Of a DNA stretch of 64,000 bases, positions 19,909 through 29,216 are shown in pieces. The DNA is from Agreia bicolorata (GTDB taxonomy: Bacteria > Actinomycetota > Actinomycetes > Actinomycetales > Microbacteriaceae). Positions within the stretch are counted from its first letter, which is position 1, and each line of letters begins with the position of its first letter. A program made the translations under genes and the position numbers. The notes beneath the pieces are model-generated. The model was not told where the DNA came from and did not search any database. It saw only the letters and a list, made by a program, of their open reading frames with translations. The DNA lies in contig NZ_JYFC01000008.1 of NCBI RefSeq assembly GCF_000938265.1, positions 124,001-188,000 of the forward strand, given 5' to 3'.

Positions 19909-21234
19909 TCAGTAGCGGAGCAGGAGGTCGGTGAGAACCTGTCTGCCAAACACTAACGCGTCGAGCGGCACCCTCTCGTCGACGCCGTGGAACAGGGCGG
20001 GGAAGTCGAGCGCCGGTGGCAGTTGCAGAGGAGCGAATCCGTAGCCCTTGATGCCGATGGTACTGAGGGCTTTATTGTCGGTTCCGGCCGACAGCAGATA
20101 GGGAAGTACTTCGGCCTCGGGGTCGAATCGGTGGAGGCTGGAGATCATCTGGTCGACGAGCGGGCCTGAGAAGTCGGTTTCGAGTCCGATGTCCTGATGT
20201 GAGATCTCGACGTCGACGCCGGGGCCGGCGAGTTCGCGGAGTCGCGTGATGACCATCTCCTCCTGGCCGGGCAATACGCGTATGTCGAGTAGCGCCTCGG
20301 CCCGGTCGGGGATCACGTTGTGCTTGTAGCCGGCCGTCAAGCCTGTGGGGTTGGCGGTGTTGCGCAGTGACGCCGAGATGAACCGCGACGCCGTTCCCGT
20401 CGCGATGGCGAGTTCGTCGGGGGTGGTTCTCTGCGGGTCCCTGCCCAGAATTGTGGCGACTCGCCCCAGGAGTTCCGTGGTCGTCTTGGTGAGGTGTACC
20501 GGCCACTCCTGGCTGCCGATCCTCGCGACGGCGCCGGCGAGCCTGGTGATCGCGTTGTCGGAGTTGATCTGGGATCCGTGTCCGGCTGTTCCCCTGGCCA
20601 CGAGCTTCGCCCAGATCAGGGCCTTCTCGCCTGTCTGAACCAGATAGGCCCTCGTTCCGTCGAGGTCGATGGAGTAACCGCCGACCTCGCTGATCGCCTC
20701 GGTCGCCCCGGCGAAAAGGTCCGGGCGATTTTTGACAAGGTAGTGGGAGCCGAGGACTCCCCCGGCCTCCTCGTCGGCGAAGAACGCCACCACGAGATCT
20801 CGGGCGGGCCTCCGGCCGGACGACAGGATGTCGTCGAGCGAGGTCAGGATCATCGCATCCATGTTCTTCATATCGACGGCACCACGACCCCACAGCATGC
20901 CGTCGGCGATCACGCCATCGAATGGATCGACCGACCAGTCGTCGGCTATTGCCGGCACCACGTCGGTGTGACCGTGCACGACGAGCGCGCCTCGGCTCGA
21001 ATCCTCGCCCTCGACGCGGGCCACAACACTCGTTCGGCCAGGCTCAGAATCGATGAGTTCGGCAACCAGTCCGAGCCTCTCAAGATGCGCTGCGACATAT
21101 TCCGCTGCGTCCGTCTCGCCATTGGATCGGCCTTCTCCGAAGTTCGATGTGTCGAAGCGGATCAGGTCACGGGCGATCGCGGCTGTGGCGTCGAGACCCG
21201 CTTCGGGGATGGGGTTCGCGGGAGTCGAAGTCAT
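19909..21234 (-). CDS. M20 family metallopeptidase (ArgE/DapE/ACY1-like)
   Basis: 441-residue zinc amidohydrolase. Metal ligands: [11 protein letters not shown] near residue 83, [10 protein letters not shown] near 114, FADEEAGG near 147, and the dimerisation domain at about 190-320. Members cleave N-acyl amino acids or short peptides; the exact substrate cannot be assigned. Start ATG 21234: TACCGT (21246-21241) ends six bases before it, with no ribosome-binding site, so probably leaderless; a longer frame to 21288 would begin upstream of that promoter. Confidence 0.9.
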   Translation of the reverse strand: MTSTPANPIPEAGLDATAAIARDLIRFDTSNFGEGRSNGETDAAEYVAAHLERLGLVAELIDSEPGRTSVVARVEGEDSSRGALVVHGHTDVVPAIADDWSVDPFDGVIADGMLWGRGAVDMKNMDAMILTSLDDILSSGRRPARDLVVAFFADEEAGGVLGSHYLVKNRPDLFAGATEAISEVGGYSIDLDGTRAYLVQTGEKALIWAKLVARGTAGHGSQINSDNAITRLAGAVARIGSQEWPVHLTKTTTELLGRVATILGRDPQRTTPDELAIATGTASRFISASLRNTANPTGLTAGYKHNVIPDRAEALLDIRVLPGQEEMVITRLRELAGPGVDVEISHQDIGLETDFSGPLVDQMISSLHRFDPEAEVLPYLLSAGTDNKALSTIGIKGYGFAPLQLPPALDFPALFHGVDERVPLDALVFGRQVLTDLLLRY

Positions 21235-21340
21235 GGTTTCACGGTACCGCAGGGCCTCGATGAGCTCGTGGCGTCGAGTGCGTTTCAAACCGTGCTATCG
21301 TCTTACCTTGGCTGCACCGGGAACGGAAGCGGCTCATCCA

Positions 21341-21425
21341 GTCCGGATGGCGGAAATGGCAGACGCGCTAGCTTGAGGTGCTAGTGCCCGTATAGGGCGT
21401 GGGGGTTCAAGTCCCCCTTCGGACA
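21341..21425 (+). tRNA. tRNA-Leu(GAG)
   Basis: 85-nt class II tRNA. Acceptor arms GTCCGGA and TTCGGAC pair over seven positions; anticodon loop TTGAGGT gives GAG; the long variable arm follows; T arm GGGGG-TTCAAGT-CCCCC is intact. 3' CCA is not encoded (ends A, then CAG). A TATCGT box at 21296-21301 is a possible -10. No integrase or flanking repeat indicates use as an attachment site. Confidence 0.96.
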
Positions 21426-21439
21426 CAGAAGCAAGAATC

Positions 21440-21480
21440 ACCCCCGATCATCTCTATTCACCGGAGATGTCGGGGGTTTT
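21440..21480 (+). terminator. Intrinsic terminator after tRNA-Leu
   Basis: Stem ACCCCCGA/TCGGGGGT continued by CATCTC/GAGATG, about 14 paired bases, followed by TTTTT and a second T-rich stretch at 21481-21489. Strong intrinsic terminator separating the tRNA from the cold-shock gene. Confidence 0.88.
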
Positions 21481-21530
21481 TCTCTTTTTCGAGGCTGTTT
21501 TCACGGGAGTGTGATCAAGGCGTGATGATT

Positions 21531-21560
21531 TTGGTCGCACGCTGAAGCCGAGAGCATAGT
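21531..21560 (+). promoter_or_regulatory. Candidate promoter of the cold-shock gene
   Basis: TTGGTC (21531-21536) and CATAGT (21555-21560) are 18 bases apart. A start near 21567 would give a leader of about 145 nt before the csp ATG, in line with the long structured leaders of cold-shock mRNAs. Weak match to consensus. Confidence 0.35.
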
Positions 21561-21713
21561 AGGCTGTTCACAGAAGTTGATGTGCCTCGCACGTCCGGGG
21601 TGCCTGCGGTGCCCTGCCCGACACTGTTCGGGCCCAATCCTGGGAGACGACGAACACCCCGACGAGTGGCCCCGACAATCGGGACCGAATTATCACTCCA
21701 GGAGGAGTTTGCA

Positions 21714-21917
21714 ATGGCTACAGGCACAGTGAAATGGTTCAACGCTGAAAAGGGATTCGGCTTCATCGCCCCCGAAGACGGCAGCCCCGACGTGTTCGCG
21801 CACTACTCGGCTATCGCGTCCAGCGGATACCGCTCGCTCGATGAGAACCAGAAGGTCGAATTCGACGTCGCGCAGGGCCCCAAGGGTCCTCAGGCTGAGA
21901 ACATCCGCCCCCTCTAA
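21714..21917 (+). CDS. Cold-shock protein, CspA family
   Basis: 67-residue single cold-shock domain binding single-stranded nucleic acid and acting as an RNA chaperone. RNP1 motif KGFGFIAPE near residue 13 and RNP2-type VFAHYSAI near 26 are present. Very strong ribosome-binding site (AGGAGG about 8 nt before ATG). It stands alone after a long leader and is followed by a hairpin at 21986. Confidence 0.96.
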   Translation: MATGTVKWFNAEKGFGFIAPEDGSPDVFAHYSAIASSGYRSLDENQKVEFDVAQGPKGPQAENIRPL

Positions 21918-21985
21918 GTCTTTCCTTACCCGGTCGAGGTTGCGCGAAAGCGATGACTGAGACGGCGTGAAGCGAAGCTTGACAA

Positions 21986-22021
21986 CGAAGGCCCTCCATC
22001 CATTCGGATGGGGGGCCTTCG
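21986..22021 (+). terminator. Hairpin after the cold-shock gene
   Basis: 16-bp stem with one T:G wobble (CGAAGGCCCTCCATCC paired with GGATGGGGGGCCTTCG) and an ATTC loop. No T tract follows, so termination is likely but less certain than for classical sites. The rest of 21918-22187 holds no gene that I can see. Confidence 0.6.
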
Positions 22022-22187
22022 TCGCGTGTTCTGAAAAATATGCGACACGCCGAATTCGCTCCGGTTGATTGATTCTTTACCGTGTATAGAGCGGCACCCC
22101 AATCGTTGCTAGTGTGAGCGATGTTGTTGTTGTGACGAATGTGACTCACGACATCGTTGCGGCCATATCTGCGAATTCGGGGAACCC

Positions 22188-23504
22188 ATGCTTGTCACCA
22201 CCACCGCACCGCTCGGTCGGTCTTCGACTCGTCGCTCTCCATGGCGTAGCTTTCTTGCGGCAACCGCCGTGGTGGGCATGCTGGCGGCCGGGGCGATCTC
22301 GTCGTCGCCGGTATCAGCCGACAACTACCCATCGTGGGACGACGTGGTCGCCGCGCGGTCGTCGGAGGCCGGCAAAGAGGCGGAGATCGCCCGCATCACA
22401 GGCCTGATCGACGGTCTGCAGACGCAGGTCGGTCAAGCGCAGGCTGCGGCCGACGCGCGCTGGCAAGAGAATCAGGCGGCGCAGAACGCCTACAACACAG
22501 CATCTTTCGAGGCCGATCAGCTGGCGTCGAAGGCGGCCGCGGCCAAGTCCAAGGCTGCCGAATCCCGCGCTCAGGCGGCGATCCTTGCCGCTCAGTTCGC
22601 CCGCTCGGGCGGCAATGACCTCTCATCGCGTCTCTTCGTCGAGGGCGACAAGGCGAGCGATCTTCTTTATCAGCTCGGCGCCATGTCGAAGCTCAGCGAA
22701 TCAACGACCGGCATCTATCAACAGGCCGAGGTCGACCAGAACACGGCGGACTCGCTCAGTGATCAGGCTGATGTGGCACGCAATGCTTTGGGTGCGCTGG
22801 CTGCGACAGCACAGAGCGCGCTCGACGACGCCGTAGCGGCCCAGCAGTCGGTCGGCGCCGCCCTGATCGAGCAGCAGAACCACGAAGCCGAACTCTCGGT
22901 GCAGCTTCAGGCCCTCACAACCAACCTCGAGCTGACAGAAGATCAGTACAACGCCGGCGTGCAGGCGGCAGCCCAGGCCAAGCAGGCGGCCGATGAGGCG
23001 GCGGCGAGGGCTGCGGGGAGCGGTGACTCCGAGACTCCCGGGTCGGCGCCGTCCTCCGGCGGCGATGGATCCTCGGGTGAAACGGGCGGATCGGGCGGAT
23101 CGTCGGGCGGCAACGAGCCGAGCGCGCCGACTCCGACGGCCCCTGTCGTCAACCCGCCCCAGAGCTACGACGGAGACGCTGTGGTCGCTTATGCCGAGCA
23201 GTTCGTCGGAGTCGTGCCCTACGGCTGGGGCGCAGACCCCGGCGACAGCTTCGGATGCGATGGGTTGACCCAGTATGTCTACAAGCAATTCGGAATCGAT
23301 CTCCCCCGATACGTTCCCACGCAGGCAGCGCAGGGCGTTCGCATCTCATCGTCCGACGCCCGGGCCGGCGACGCGGTCGTGTGGAGCGGTCATATCGGCA
23401 TCTACGACGGACAGGGTGGAGTCATCCACTCCCCCGACTGGGGTCGCTACGTGACTCATGCCCACTCGCTCTGGGGCAGCTACTACTTCGTGCGATTCCT
23501 TTAG
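22188..23504 (+). CDS. Secreted NlpC/P60 peptidoglycan endopeptidase with coiled coil
   Basis: 438-residue RipA-like cell-wall hydrolase. Signal peptide about 1-45 with hydrophobic stretch FLAATAVVGMLAAGAI and a cleavage-like SADN; long Ala/Gln/Glu coiled coil about 55-270; Gly/Ser/Pro linker about 275-320; C-terminal NlpC/P60 domain with catalytic Cys in GCDGLTQYVY near 363, His in SGHIGIYDG near 403 and a third polar residue, His, in GGVIHSP. It likely cleaves stem-peptide bonds at division sites, with the coiled coil controlling access. GGGGAA precedes the ATG. Confidence 0.92.
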   Translation: MLVTTTAPLGRSSTRRSPWRSFLAATAVVGMLAAGAISSSPVSADNYPSWDDVVAARSSEAGKEAEIARITGLIDGLQTQVGQAQAAADARWQENQAAQNAYNTASFEADQLASKAAAAKSKAAESRAQAAILAAQFARSGGNDLSSRLFVEGDKASDLLYQLGAMSKLSESTTGIYQQAEVDQNTADSLSDQADVARNALGALAATAQSALDDAVAAQQSVGAALIEQQNHEAELSVQLQALTTNLELTEDQYNAGVQAAAQAKQAADEAAARAAGSGDSETPGSAPSSGGDGSSGETGGSGGSSGGNEPSAPTPTAPVVNPPQSYDGDAVVAYAEQFVGVVPYGWGADPGDSFGCDGLTQYVYKQFGIDLPRYVPTQAAQGVRISSSDARAGDAVVWSGHIGIYDGQGGVIHSPDWGRYVTHAHSLWGSYYFVRFL

Positions 23505-23535
23505 GGGCAGCTGAGTCCGCCTGGTGAGGCCGGCG

Positions 23536-25401
23536 TCAGGAGTGGTGGGCGCCCATCCATTTGCGCACCGTGGCTATGCGCGACTGCAACTGGGTGACGC
23601 TCGCTTGGGGAACGGCCGGACCACCGCAGACTCGACGCAGTTCGGCGTGAACCAGGCCGTGCGGCTGGTCTGACGTCTTGGCCCAGATGCCGACAAGGCT
23701 GTTGAGGAGCTTCCGCTGCTCTGCCAGCGTGCGGTAGAGAGGTGCTGCCGGCTCGTCTTCCGGGGGGCCGGGGGGAGCGTTCTTGCGCCGGTCGGCCGCG
23801 TGGCGCTGCTGTCTGGCCTGCCGGTGTTGAAGAAGCTCGCGCACCTGATCGGGTTCGAGCAGGCCAGGAATGCCGATGAAGTCGAGTTCTTCGTCGCTGT
23901 CGACCGGAGCCTCGGCGCCGAACTCGCTGCCCTCGAAGAGCACTCTGTCGAAGGTCGCGTGCGAGCCGAGTGCCTGGAAGGCGAAGTCGTCCTGCAGTGC
24001 ATCAGAGGCTTTGTCTTGAACGTTGGCCTCGGCGACCATGGCGTCCTCGGGATTCCACATGTCGCCCTCGGGGTCGCCGGAGTCGCGCCGGTCGAGAGCG
24101 TGGTCTCGCTCGAGTTCCATCGTTCCGGCCAGGGCCATCAGGCCGGGAACGTTCGGAAGGAAGATCGAGGCGGTCTCACCCCGGCGCCGGGCGCGAACGA
24201 AGCGGCCGATGGCCTGAGCGAAGAAGAGCGGGGTTGACGCGCTCGTGGCATACACGCCCACCGCGAGCCGGGGAATATCGACGCCCTCCGACACCATGCG
24301 CACGGCGACCATCCACCGCCTCGACGACTTCGAGTACTCTTCGATGCGGCCCGACGCCTCCTTCTCGTCAGAGAGAACGACGGTGACCGGCTCGCCCGAG
24401 ATGTTCTCGAGGATCGCCGCATACGCGCGCGCCGTGAACTGATCGGTCGCGATCACCAAGCCGCCGGCATCCGGAATGCCCTGTCGCACCTCGGCGAGCC
24501 GACGATTGGCAGCGGCGAGGACCGACGGGATCCAGTCGCCGGCCGGATCGAGCGCGGTGCGCCACGCCTGCGACGTGATGTCTTTGGTGTTTCCTTCGCC
24601 GAGCCGCGCCTCCATCTCGTCGCCGACCTTGCTGCGCCAGCGCATGTGGCCGGCATAGACCATAAAGAGCACGGGGCGCACGACGCCGTCTTGGAGGGCA
24701 CGCCCGTAGCCGTAGTTGTAGTCGGTCTGCGAGAGCCGAATGCCGTGTTCGTCTTGGAGGTAGCTGACGAAGGGGATCGGCGAGGTGTCTGATCGGAACG
24801 GGGTACCAGTGAGTGACAACCGTCTGGTTGCAGGAGCGAAGGCTTCGCGGATGGCCTCGCCCCAGCTGAGCGCATCGCCGCCGTGATGAACCTCGTCGAG
24901 GATGATGAGACTGCGTGCCGACTCGGTGAGTTCGCGGTGCAGGGCGGGACGCGCCGCGACCTGTGCATACGTGACCGCGACGCCGTGGAAATGACTGCCG
25001 TAGCGGCGGTCGCTGTTCTTGAATCCGGGGGTGAGGCGGATGTGCACGCGGTCGGCCGCGTCGGCCCACTGCTTCTTGAGGTGCTCGGTCGGTGCCACGA
25101 CGGTGACACGGTCGATGATGCCCCTGTGCAGAAGTTCGCTGGCCAGGCGAAGCGCGAAGGTGGTTTTGCCGGCGCCCGGTGTTGCGGCGGCGAGAAAATC
25201 GCGAGGCTGGTGGGTGAAGTAGGCCTCGAGCGCCTCGGACTGCCAGGCGCGGAGCTTGGACGCGGTGCCCCAGGCGGCGCGTTCGGGAAAGGACGGAGAG
25301 AGGTGCTCGGCGGCGCCTCCGCCCACCACAGGCGTGCCATCGGTGCCCGAAGGATCGACCCGGAGCTCGGGCAGGGGAAGAGGATCGGGCAGGCTGTTCA
25401 C
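23536..25401 (-). CDS. DEAD/DEAH-box helicase (type III restriction res-like fold)
   Basis: About 621-residue superfamily 2 helicase. Motif I ATPGAGKTTFALRL near residue 76, motif II LDEVHHGG near 170, motif III SLTGTPF near 196, motif VI AQAIGRFVRARRRGE near 400. The C-terminal 200 residues match nothing I know. No methyltransferase or specificity gene is adjacent, so a restriction role is unlikely; such stand-alone helicases are widespread in actinobacteria with unknown duty. The start is uncertain: GTG 25413 and ATG 25407 are upstream options, but TAGTGT at 25415-25410 as a -10 would favour GTG 25401. Confidence 0.85.
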   Translation of the reverse strand: MNSLPDPLPLPELRVDPSGTDGTPVVGGGAAEHLSPSFPERAAWGTASKLRAWQSEALEAYFTHQPRDFLAAATPGAGKTTFALRLASELLHRGIIDRVTVVAPTEHLKKQWADAADRVHIRLTPGFKNSDRRYGSHFHGVAVTYAQVAARPALHRELTESARSLIILDEVHHGGDALSWGEAIREAFAPATRRLSLTGTPFRSDTSPIPFVSYLQDEHGIRLSQTDYNYGYGRALQDGVVRPVLFMVYAGHMRWRSKVGDEMEARLGEGNTKDITSQAWRTALDPAGDWIPSVLAAANRRLAEVRQGIPDAGGLVIATDQFTARAYAAILENISGEPVTVVLSDEKEASGRIEEYSKSSRRWMVAVRMVSEGVDIPRLAVGVYATSASTPLFFAQAIGRFVRARRRGETASIFLPNVPGLMALAGTMELERDHALDRRDSGDPEGDMWNPEDAMVAEANVQDKASDALQDDFAFQALGSHATFDRVLFEGSEFGAEAPVDSDEELDFIGIPGLLEPDQVRELLQHRQARQQRHAADRRKNAPPGPPEDEPAAPLYRTLAEQRKLLNSLVGIWAKTSDQPHGLVHAELRRVCGGPAVPQASVTQLQSRIATVRKWMGAHHS

Positions 25402-25508
25402 GTGCATCCACACTACCCGCAGCCGCCGACGCCAGGAACGAAACGAGATGCTTCGGCGTCGTTACGAGAGGAGTACATTGACGAGTGGATTTCTTCGAAG
25501 GAGCGCAT

Positions 25509-26324
25509 ATGACCGAGCGGCATCCATGGCGGCGATACGTGGCGATCGGGGACTCGTTCACCGAGGGCATCGGAGACCCGGAGCCTGCGAGCCCCGGCGG
25601 GTACCGCGGATGGGCCGATCGTGTGGCCGAGGTTCTGAGCGCCGAGGCGGGCGACGATTTCGCATACGCGAATCTCGCCATCCGGGGCCGTCTGATGCAG
25701 GGCATCCTCGACGAGCAGGTGGAGCCTGCCTTGGCGTTGCAACCCGACCTCGTCACGATTTCGGCGGGAGGCAACGACATCATCCGCCCCGGGACCGATC
25801 CCGACGACATCGCGCGCCGGATGGATGCCGGCATCGAACGTCTGAGGCGCGACAACGCCACCGTGGTGATCTTCACGGGAACGGATGTGGCCTTCTCCCC
25901 CGTCTTCAGAGGCATCCGCGGCAAGGTCGCTATCTACAACGAGAACCTCCGCACGATCGCGGCACGTCATGACTGCATCGTCGCCGACCAGTGGGGTCTG
26001 TCGTCCATTCAGGACTCGCGCATGTGGAGCCCGGATCGGCTTCACCTCAACGCTCTCGGCCACCACGAGGTGGCTCGCCTGGTGCTCCAGGCGCTGAATG
26101 TCGAGAACGACCTGCAACCGGGCGTGCCGGAGCCGCTCCCCGCGGCGACGTGGCGTCAGGCTCGAACGGAGGACCTTGTGTGGGCGCGTACGCATTTCGT
26201 GCCGTGGGTCATCCGGCGCGTGACCCACCGATCGAGCGGCGATGGGATCTCGCCGAAGCGGCCTGACGCGGTGCCCATGAATCTGCCGGCGCCAAAGCTG
26301 GACGAGTCGGAACAGGTGGACTAG
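25509..26324 (+). CDS. SGNH/GDSL hydrolase
   Basis: 271-residue GDSL-type esterase/lipase fold. Block I AIGDSFTEG near residue 12 (Ser nucleophile), block III SAGGNDI near 90 (Asn oxyanion hole), block V SPDRLHLNALGHH near 175 (Asp/His). No signal peptide; cytoplasmic. Substrate unknown; family members deacetylate or de-esterify many compounds. ATG 25509 has AAGGAG six bases before it. The 3' end overlaps the convergent carboxypeptidase by four bases. Confidence 0.9.
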   Translation: MTERHPWRRYVAIGDSFTEGIGDPEPASPGGYRGWADRVAEVLSAEAGDDFAYANLAIRGRLMQGILDEQVEPALALQPDLVTISAGGNDIIRPGTDPDDIARRMDAGIERLRRDNATVVIFTGTDVAFSPVFRGIRGKVAIYNENLRTIAARHDCIVADQWGLSSIQDSRMWSPDRLHLNALGHHEVARLVLQALNVENDLQPGVPEPLPAATWRQARTEDLVWARTHFVPWVIRRVTHRSSGDGISPKRPDAVPMNLPAPKLDESEQVD

Positions 26325-27565
26325 CCGAAAACCAGTTCGGGGTGGCCGATGCGCCACCAGAACCCCGGATCCTCCAGAGTTCCGTCGAGCTCGAGGGCGA
26401 CCTGTTCAGTCGTGTTGTCGACGGTGTAGCGAATGGTGCCTACATTGACGCCCGCCTGTGCAGTCACCATGTCTGCAGCACTGGCGTCGACCTCGACGGC
26501 GTCGTTCGACCACACGATGGCATCGCTGTCGGATGTTGCGACGATCCGGGCGGTCTCACCCCAGGCCGTCGTGTATGTGCCGACTTCGGTATCCGCGCGA
26601 ATGAGCGGAAGCGTGGTGAACGACGCCTTCGTGCTTGCGAGGAGGGCTTGAACGGCGTCGCGCGCGGCCTGGGAGCTCTCTGCCCCGAGGATTACGCCGA
26701 CCACGGACTTCGTCTCATCTCCGACGGTGAATTCGGCTGAGAACAGCAGGCACGATCCCGCCTCGTCTGTCGTTCCGGTCTTGATGCCATCGATGCCGTC
26801 GATTCCGAGGAGCTTGTTGCTGTTGTCGATCTCTCCGATGACCGGCACCTGATCGATCGCTGTTGACACGATTTTCGCGAGGACCGGATCCGCGAGGGCG
26901 AGCGACGCGATTCTCATCAGATCCTTCGTCGAGCTGCGGCTCCCGGGATCGAGTCCGGAGGCATCCACGAGCGTCGTGTCCGTGAGGCCATGCTCGGCCG
27001 TGAACGACCGGGCCGCCTCGAGATAGGCGGCGAGCGATCCGAACGCCCAGTTCGTGACCGTCTCGGCGTAGTTGTTCGCCGACTTCAGCAGCATGATCTC
27101 GAGCACCTGTCGCTCGCTCAGAACCTGTCCCTCGTTGACGAGCTCGTAGGAACCGTCGACCGCGCGGGTCTGCTCGAGGATCTGCACGTCGGCCGCCGTC
27201 ATTGTGATCCCCGGCCCGTCATCGCCTTCGACGAGAGGATGTGCCTTGAGAACCACCAGGGCCGTGATGACCTTCGTGACGCTGGCTATCGGCACGGGTC
27301 CTGTCTGACCGCTCTCACCGAGCAGCTCGTCCGACCCCTCCAAGGCGATCGCCCCTGTGCCCACGCCCGGCAGCGCGAGAGTGGCTGGTTCGGCTGGCGC
27401 GGGTGTCGGAACGTCGAGCTGAAGCTGGGCTGTCGGTAGCGGGGCGGCCAAGGCGGCCGGCACGTACAGGCCGAGGGCGACCGCTACGACGACAAGGATG
27501 CCTGTGGCCGAGATCGCGACGATTCGGCGGCGGCGGCGGCGGGCAGGTGCTGACGTCGGGGACAC
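26321..27565 (-). CDS. D-alanyl-D-alanine carboxypeptidase (S11, DacA-like)
   Basis: 414-residue penicillin-binding protein of the S11 family. N-terminal Arg-rich cytoplasmic stretch and membrane anchor about 14-40, then the transpeptidase-fold domain with SVTK (SxxK) near 97, SANN (SxN) near 162 and KTGT near 255. It trims the terminal D-Ala from stem peptides on the outer face. GTG 27565 stands six bases after TAGGAT (27577-27572) and lacks a Shine-Dalgarno: probably leaderless. It lies 47 bp after the APC permease. Confidence 0.93.
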   Translation of the reverse strand: MSPTSAPARRRRRRIVAISATGILVVVAVALGLYVPAALAAPLPTAQLQLDVPTPAPAEPATLALPGVGTGAIALEGSDELLGESGQTGPVPIASVTKVITALVVLKAHPLVEGDDGPGITMTAADVQILEQTRAVDGSYELVNEGQVLSERQVLEIMLLKSANNYAETVTNWAFGSLAAYLEAARSFTAEHGLTDTTLVDASGLDPGSRSSTKDLMRIASLALADPVLAKIVSTAIDQVPVIGEIDNSNKLLGIDGIDGIKTGTTDEAGSCLLFSAEFTVGDETKSVVGVILGAESSQAARDAVQALLASTKASFTTLPLIRADTEVGTYTTAWGETARIVATSDSDAIVWSNDAVEVDASAADMVTAQAGVNVGTIRYTVDNTTEQVALELDGTLEDPGFWWRIGHPELVFG

Positions 27566-27612
27566 CCGCCAATCCTAGGAGACTTGTTGCTTGAAGAATG
27601 CCGCCAAGAGCA

Positions 27613-29172
27613 TCACATCCGTCCGCCGTCGACCGACCTCGGGATGCGGGTCTCCCCTTCGGGAACGAGGACCGGTGTCTCGCGATTGAGGCTCTCGCCC
27701 CGGAAGAACGGCTTCGCCGAGGGGAAGAAGTACCACACGACCATGACCACCGCACCGACGAGCAAGGAGCCGACGCCGATCACGAACACCCCTCCGATGC
27801 CGAAGAGCACGGTGTACCCGTAGTCGGGATCGAGCATGTCGATGGCGGATTGCACGAACGCGGCTGTGAGCATAAGGCCGCCGAGCAGGGGGAAGAGTCC
27901 TTTGGTCGCAAAGTTGCGAACCGAAGTGAAGAGCTCCCGGCGGAAGTACCAGACGCAGGCGAAGCTCGTGATCGCGTAGTAGAACGCGATCGCCAGGCCG
28001 AGCGACAGGATCGTGTCGGAGAGGAACGCGTCGCTGATGATGGTCATGCCCACGTAGAAGACGCTGGCCACGATGCTCATGACGATCGTGGAGAACGCCG
28101 GTGTGCGGAATCGCGGGTGAACCCGGCCGAACCGCTCGGGGAGCGCCCGGTACGTGGCCATCGAGAGCGTTCCGCGGGCTGTCGGCAGGATCGTGGTCTG
28201 TGTCGACGAGATCGCCGAGACCATCACGGCGACGACGAGAAGCCACGCCCACGGGCCGAAGAGCGCATCCTTGAGCGCGAAGAACACGTCTTCGGCGTTC
28301 TTGTCGTTGGCGAGCCCCAGTCCCGCCTCGCCGAGACCGGCGTAGGCCATCGCGGCCACCGCCACCGCGACGTAGGTGATCACGAGAATGACGGTCGAGA
28401 GCAGGGCCGCGCGCCCGGGAATGTGCTCCGGATCCTTCGTCTCCTCGTTGAGGGCGAGGCAGGTGTCCCAGCCCCAGTAGATGAACAGGCACAAGAGGAT
28501 CGCCTCGGTGAAGCCGGGCAGCGAGTCGAACGCGAACGGGTTGAACCAGTCGGCCTGGGGCACCATCGACCCCTCGGGCGCCGTGCCGGCGAAGACGCTC
28601 CCCAGCGCGAAGACCACGAAGAGGATGAGTGCCAGGTACTGGATGCCGAGCAGGATGTTCTGCAGGATCTCGCCGATTTCCAGGCCGCGCACGCTGACGA
28701 ACGTCATCGCCGCGATGAACACGACGCCCGTCGCGGTGACCAGGGGTGTGCTGTTGTAGAGGTCGGGATTGCCGATGAGTAGCCAGAAGTACTTGCTGCC
28801 GATCTGCGCGAGATTCGCGAGCACGATGGTTCCGGCGACGATGACGCCCCACCCGCTCATCCATCCCACCCACGGGCCGAAGGCCTTCGTGCTCCATGTG
28901 AAGGAGGTGCCGCAGTCGGGAACGGCCTCGTTGAGCTCCCGGTAGGCGTAGGCCGTGAGGAACATCGGGATGAACGCGAGGACGATGGCGATAGGCGCCT
29001 GTGCTCCGACGGCGAGCACTACGAAGCCCACCGTGGCCGCGAGGGAGTAGACGGGAGCCGTGGACGCGAGGCCGATCACCACGGATCCCACGAGCCCAAG
29101 GGAACCCGTGGCGAGTCCCTTGCCGTCTGACGTGCCGGCGCCCGGCGTGGACCTCGTGGACTGCTGCGACAT
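27613..29172 (-). CDS. APC family amino acid permease
   Basis: 519-residue transporter with about 12 to 14 membrane segments, of the amino acid-polyamine-organocation superfamily. The substrate loop of TM1 (GLASTAPVYSLAATVG near residue 37) resembles the unwound helix of APC carriers, and PDCGTSFTW near 89 is typical of the family. The exact substrate is not readable. GAGGAGG lies five bases before the ATG 29172. It follows the SpoU methyltransferase by 44 bp on the same strand; a functional link is not evident. Confidence 0.9.
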   Translation of the reverse strand: MSQQSTRSTPGAGTSDGKGLATGSLGLVGSVVIGLASTAPVYSLAATVGFVVLAVGAQAPIAIVLAFIPMFLTAYAYRELNEAVPDCGTSFTWSTKAFGPWVGWMSGWGVIVAGTIVLANLAQIGSKYFWLLIGNPDLYNSTPLVTATGVVFIAAMTFVSVRGLEIGEILQNILLGIQYLALILFVVFALGSVFAGTAPEGSMVPQADWFNPFAFDSLPGFTEAILLCLFIYWGWDTCLALNEETKDPEHIPGRAALLSTVILVITYVAVAVAAMAYAGLGEAGLGLANDKNAEDVFFALKDALFGPWAWLLVVAVMVSAISSTQTTILPTARGTLSMATYRALPERFGRVHPRFRTPAFSTIVMSIVASVFYVGMTIISDAFLSDTILSLGLAIAFYYAITSFACVWYFRRELFTSVRNFATKGLFPLLGGLMLTAAFVQSAIDMLDPDYGYTVLFGIGGVFVIGVGSLLVGAVVMVVWYFFPSAKPFFRGESLNRETPVLVPEGETRIPRSVDGGRM

Positions 29173-29216
29173 TGCATCCTCCTCGTTGCGTGGTAGCGGG
29201 ATACTACCGCTGAAGG

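Noticed and set aside
21341-21425. tRNA-Leu as a phage or island attachment site
   Set aside because: No integrase, no repeat of the tRNA 3' end within the window and normal core genes on both sides.
23536-25401. Helicase as part of a restriction or defence system
   Set aside because: No methyltransferase, nuclease or other defence gene beside it; neighbours are an NlpC/P60 hydrolase and an SGNH hydrolase.
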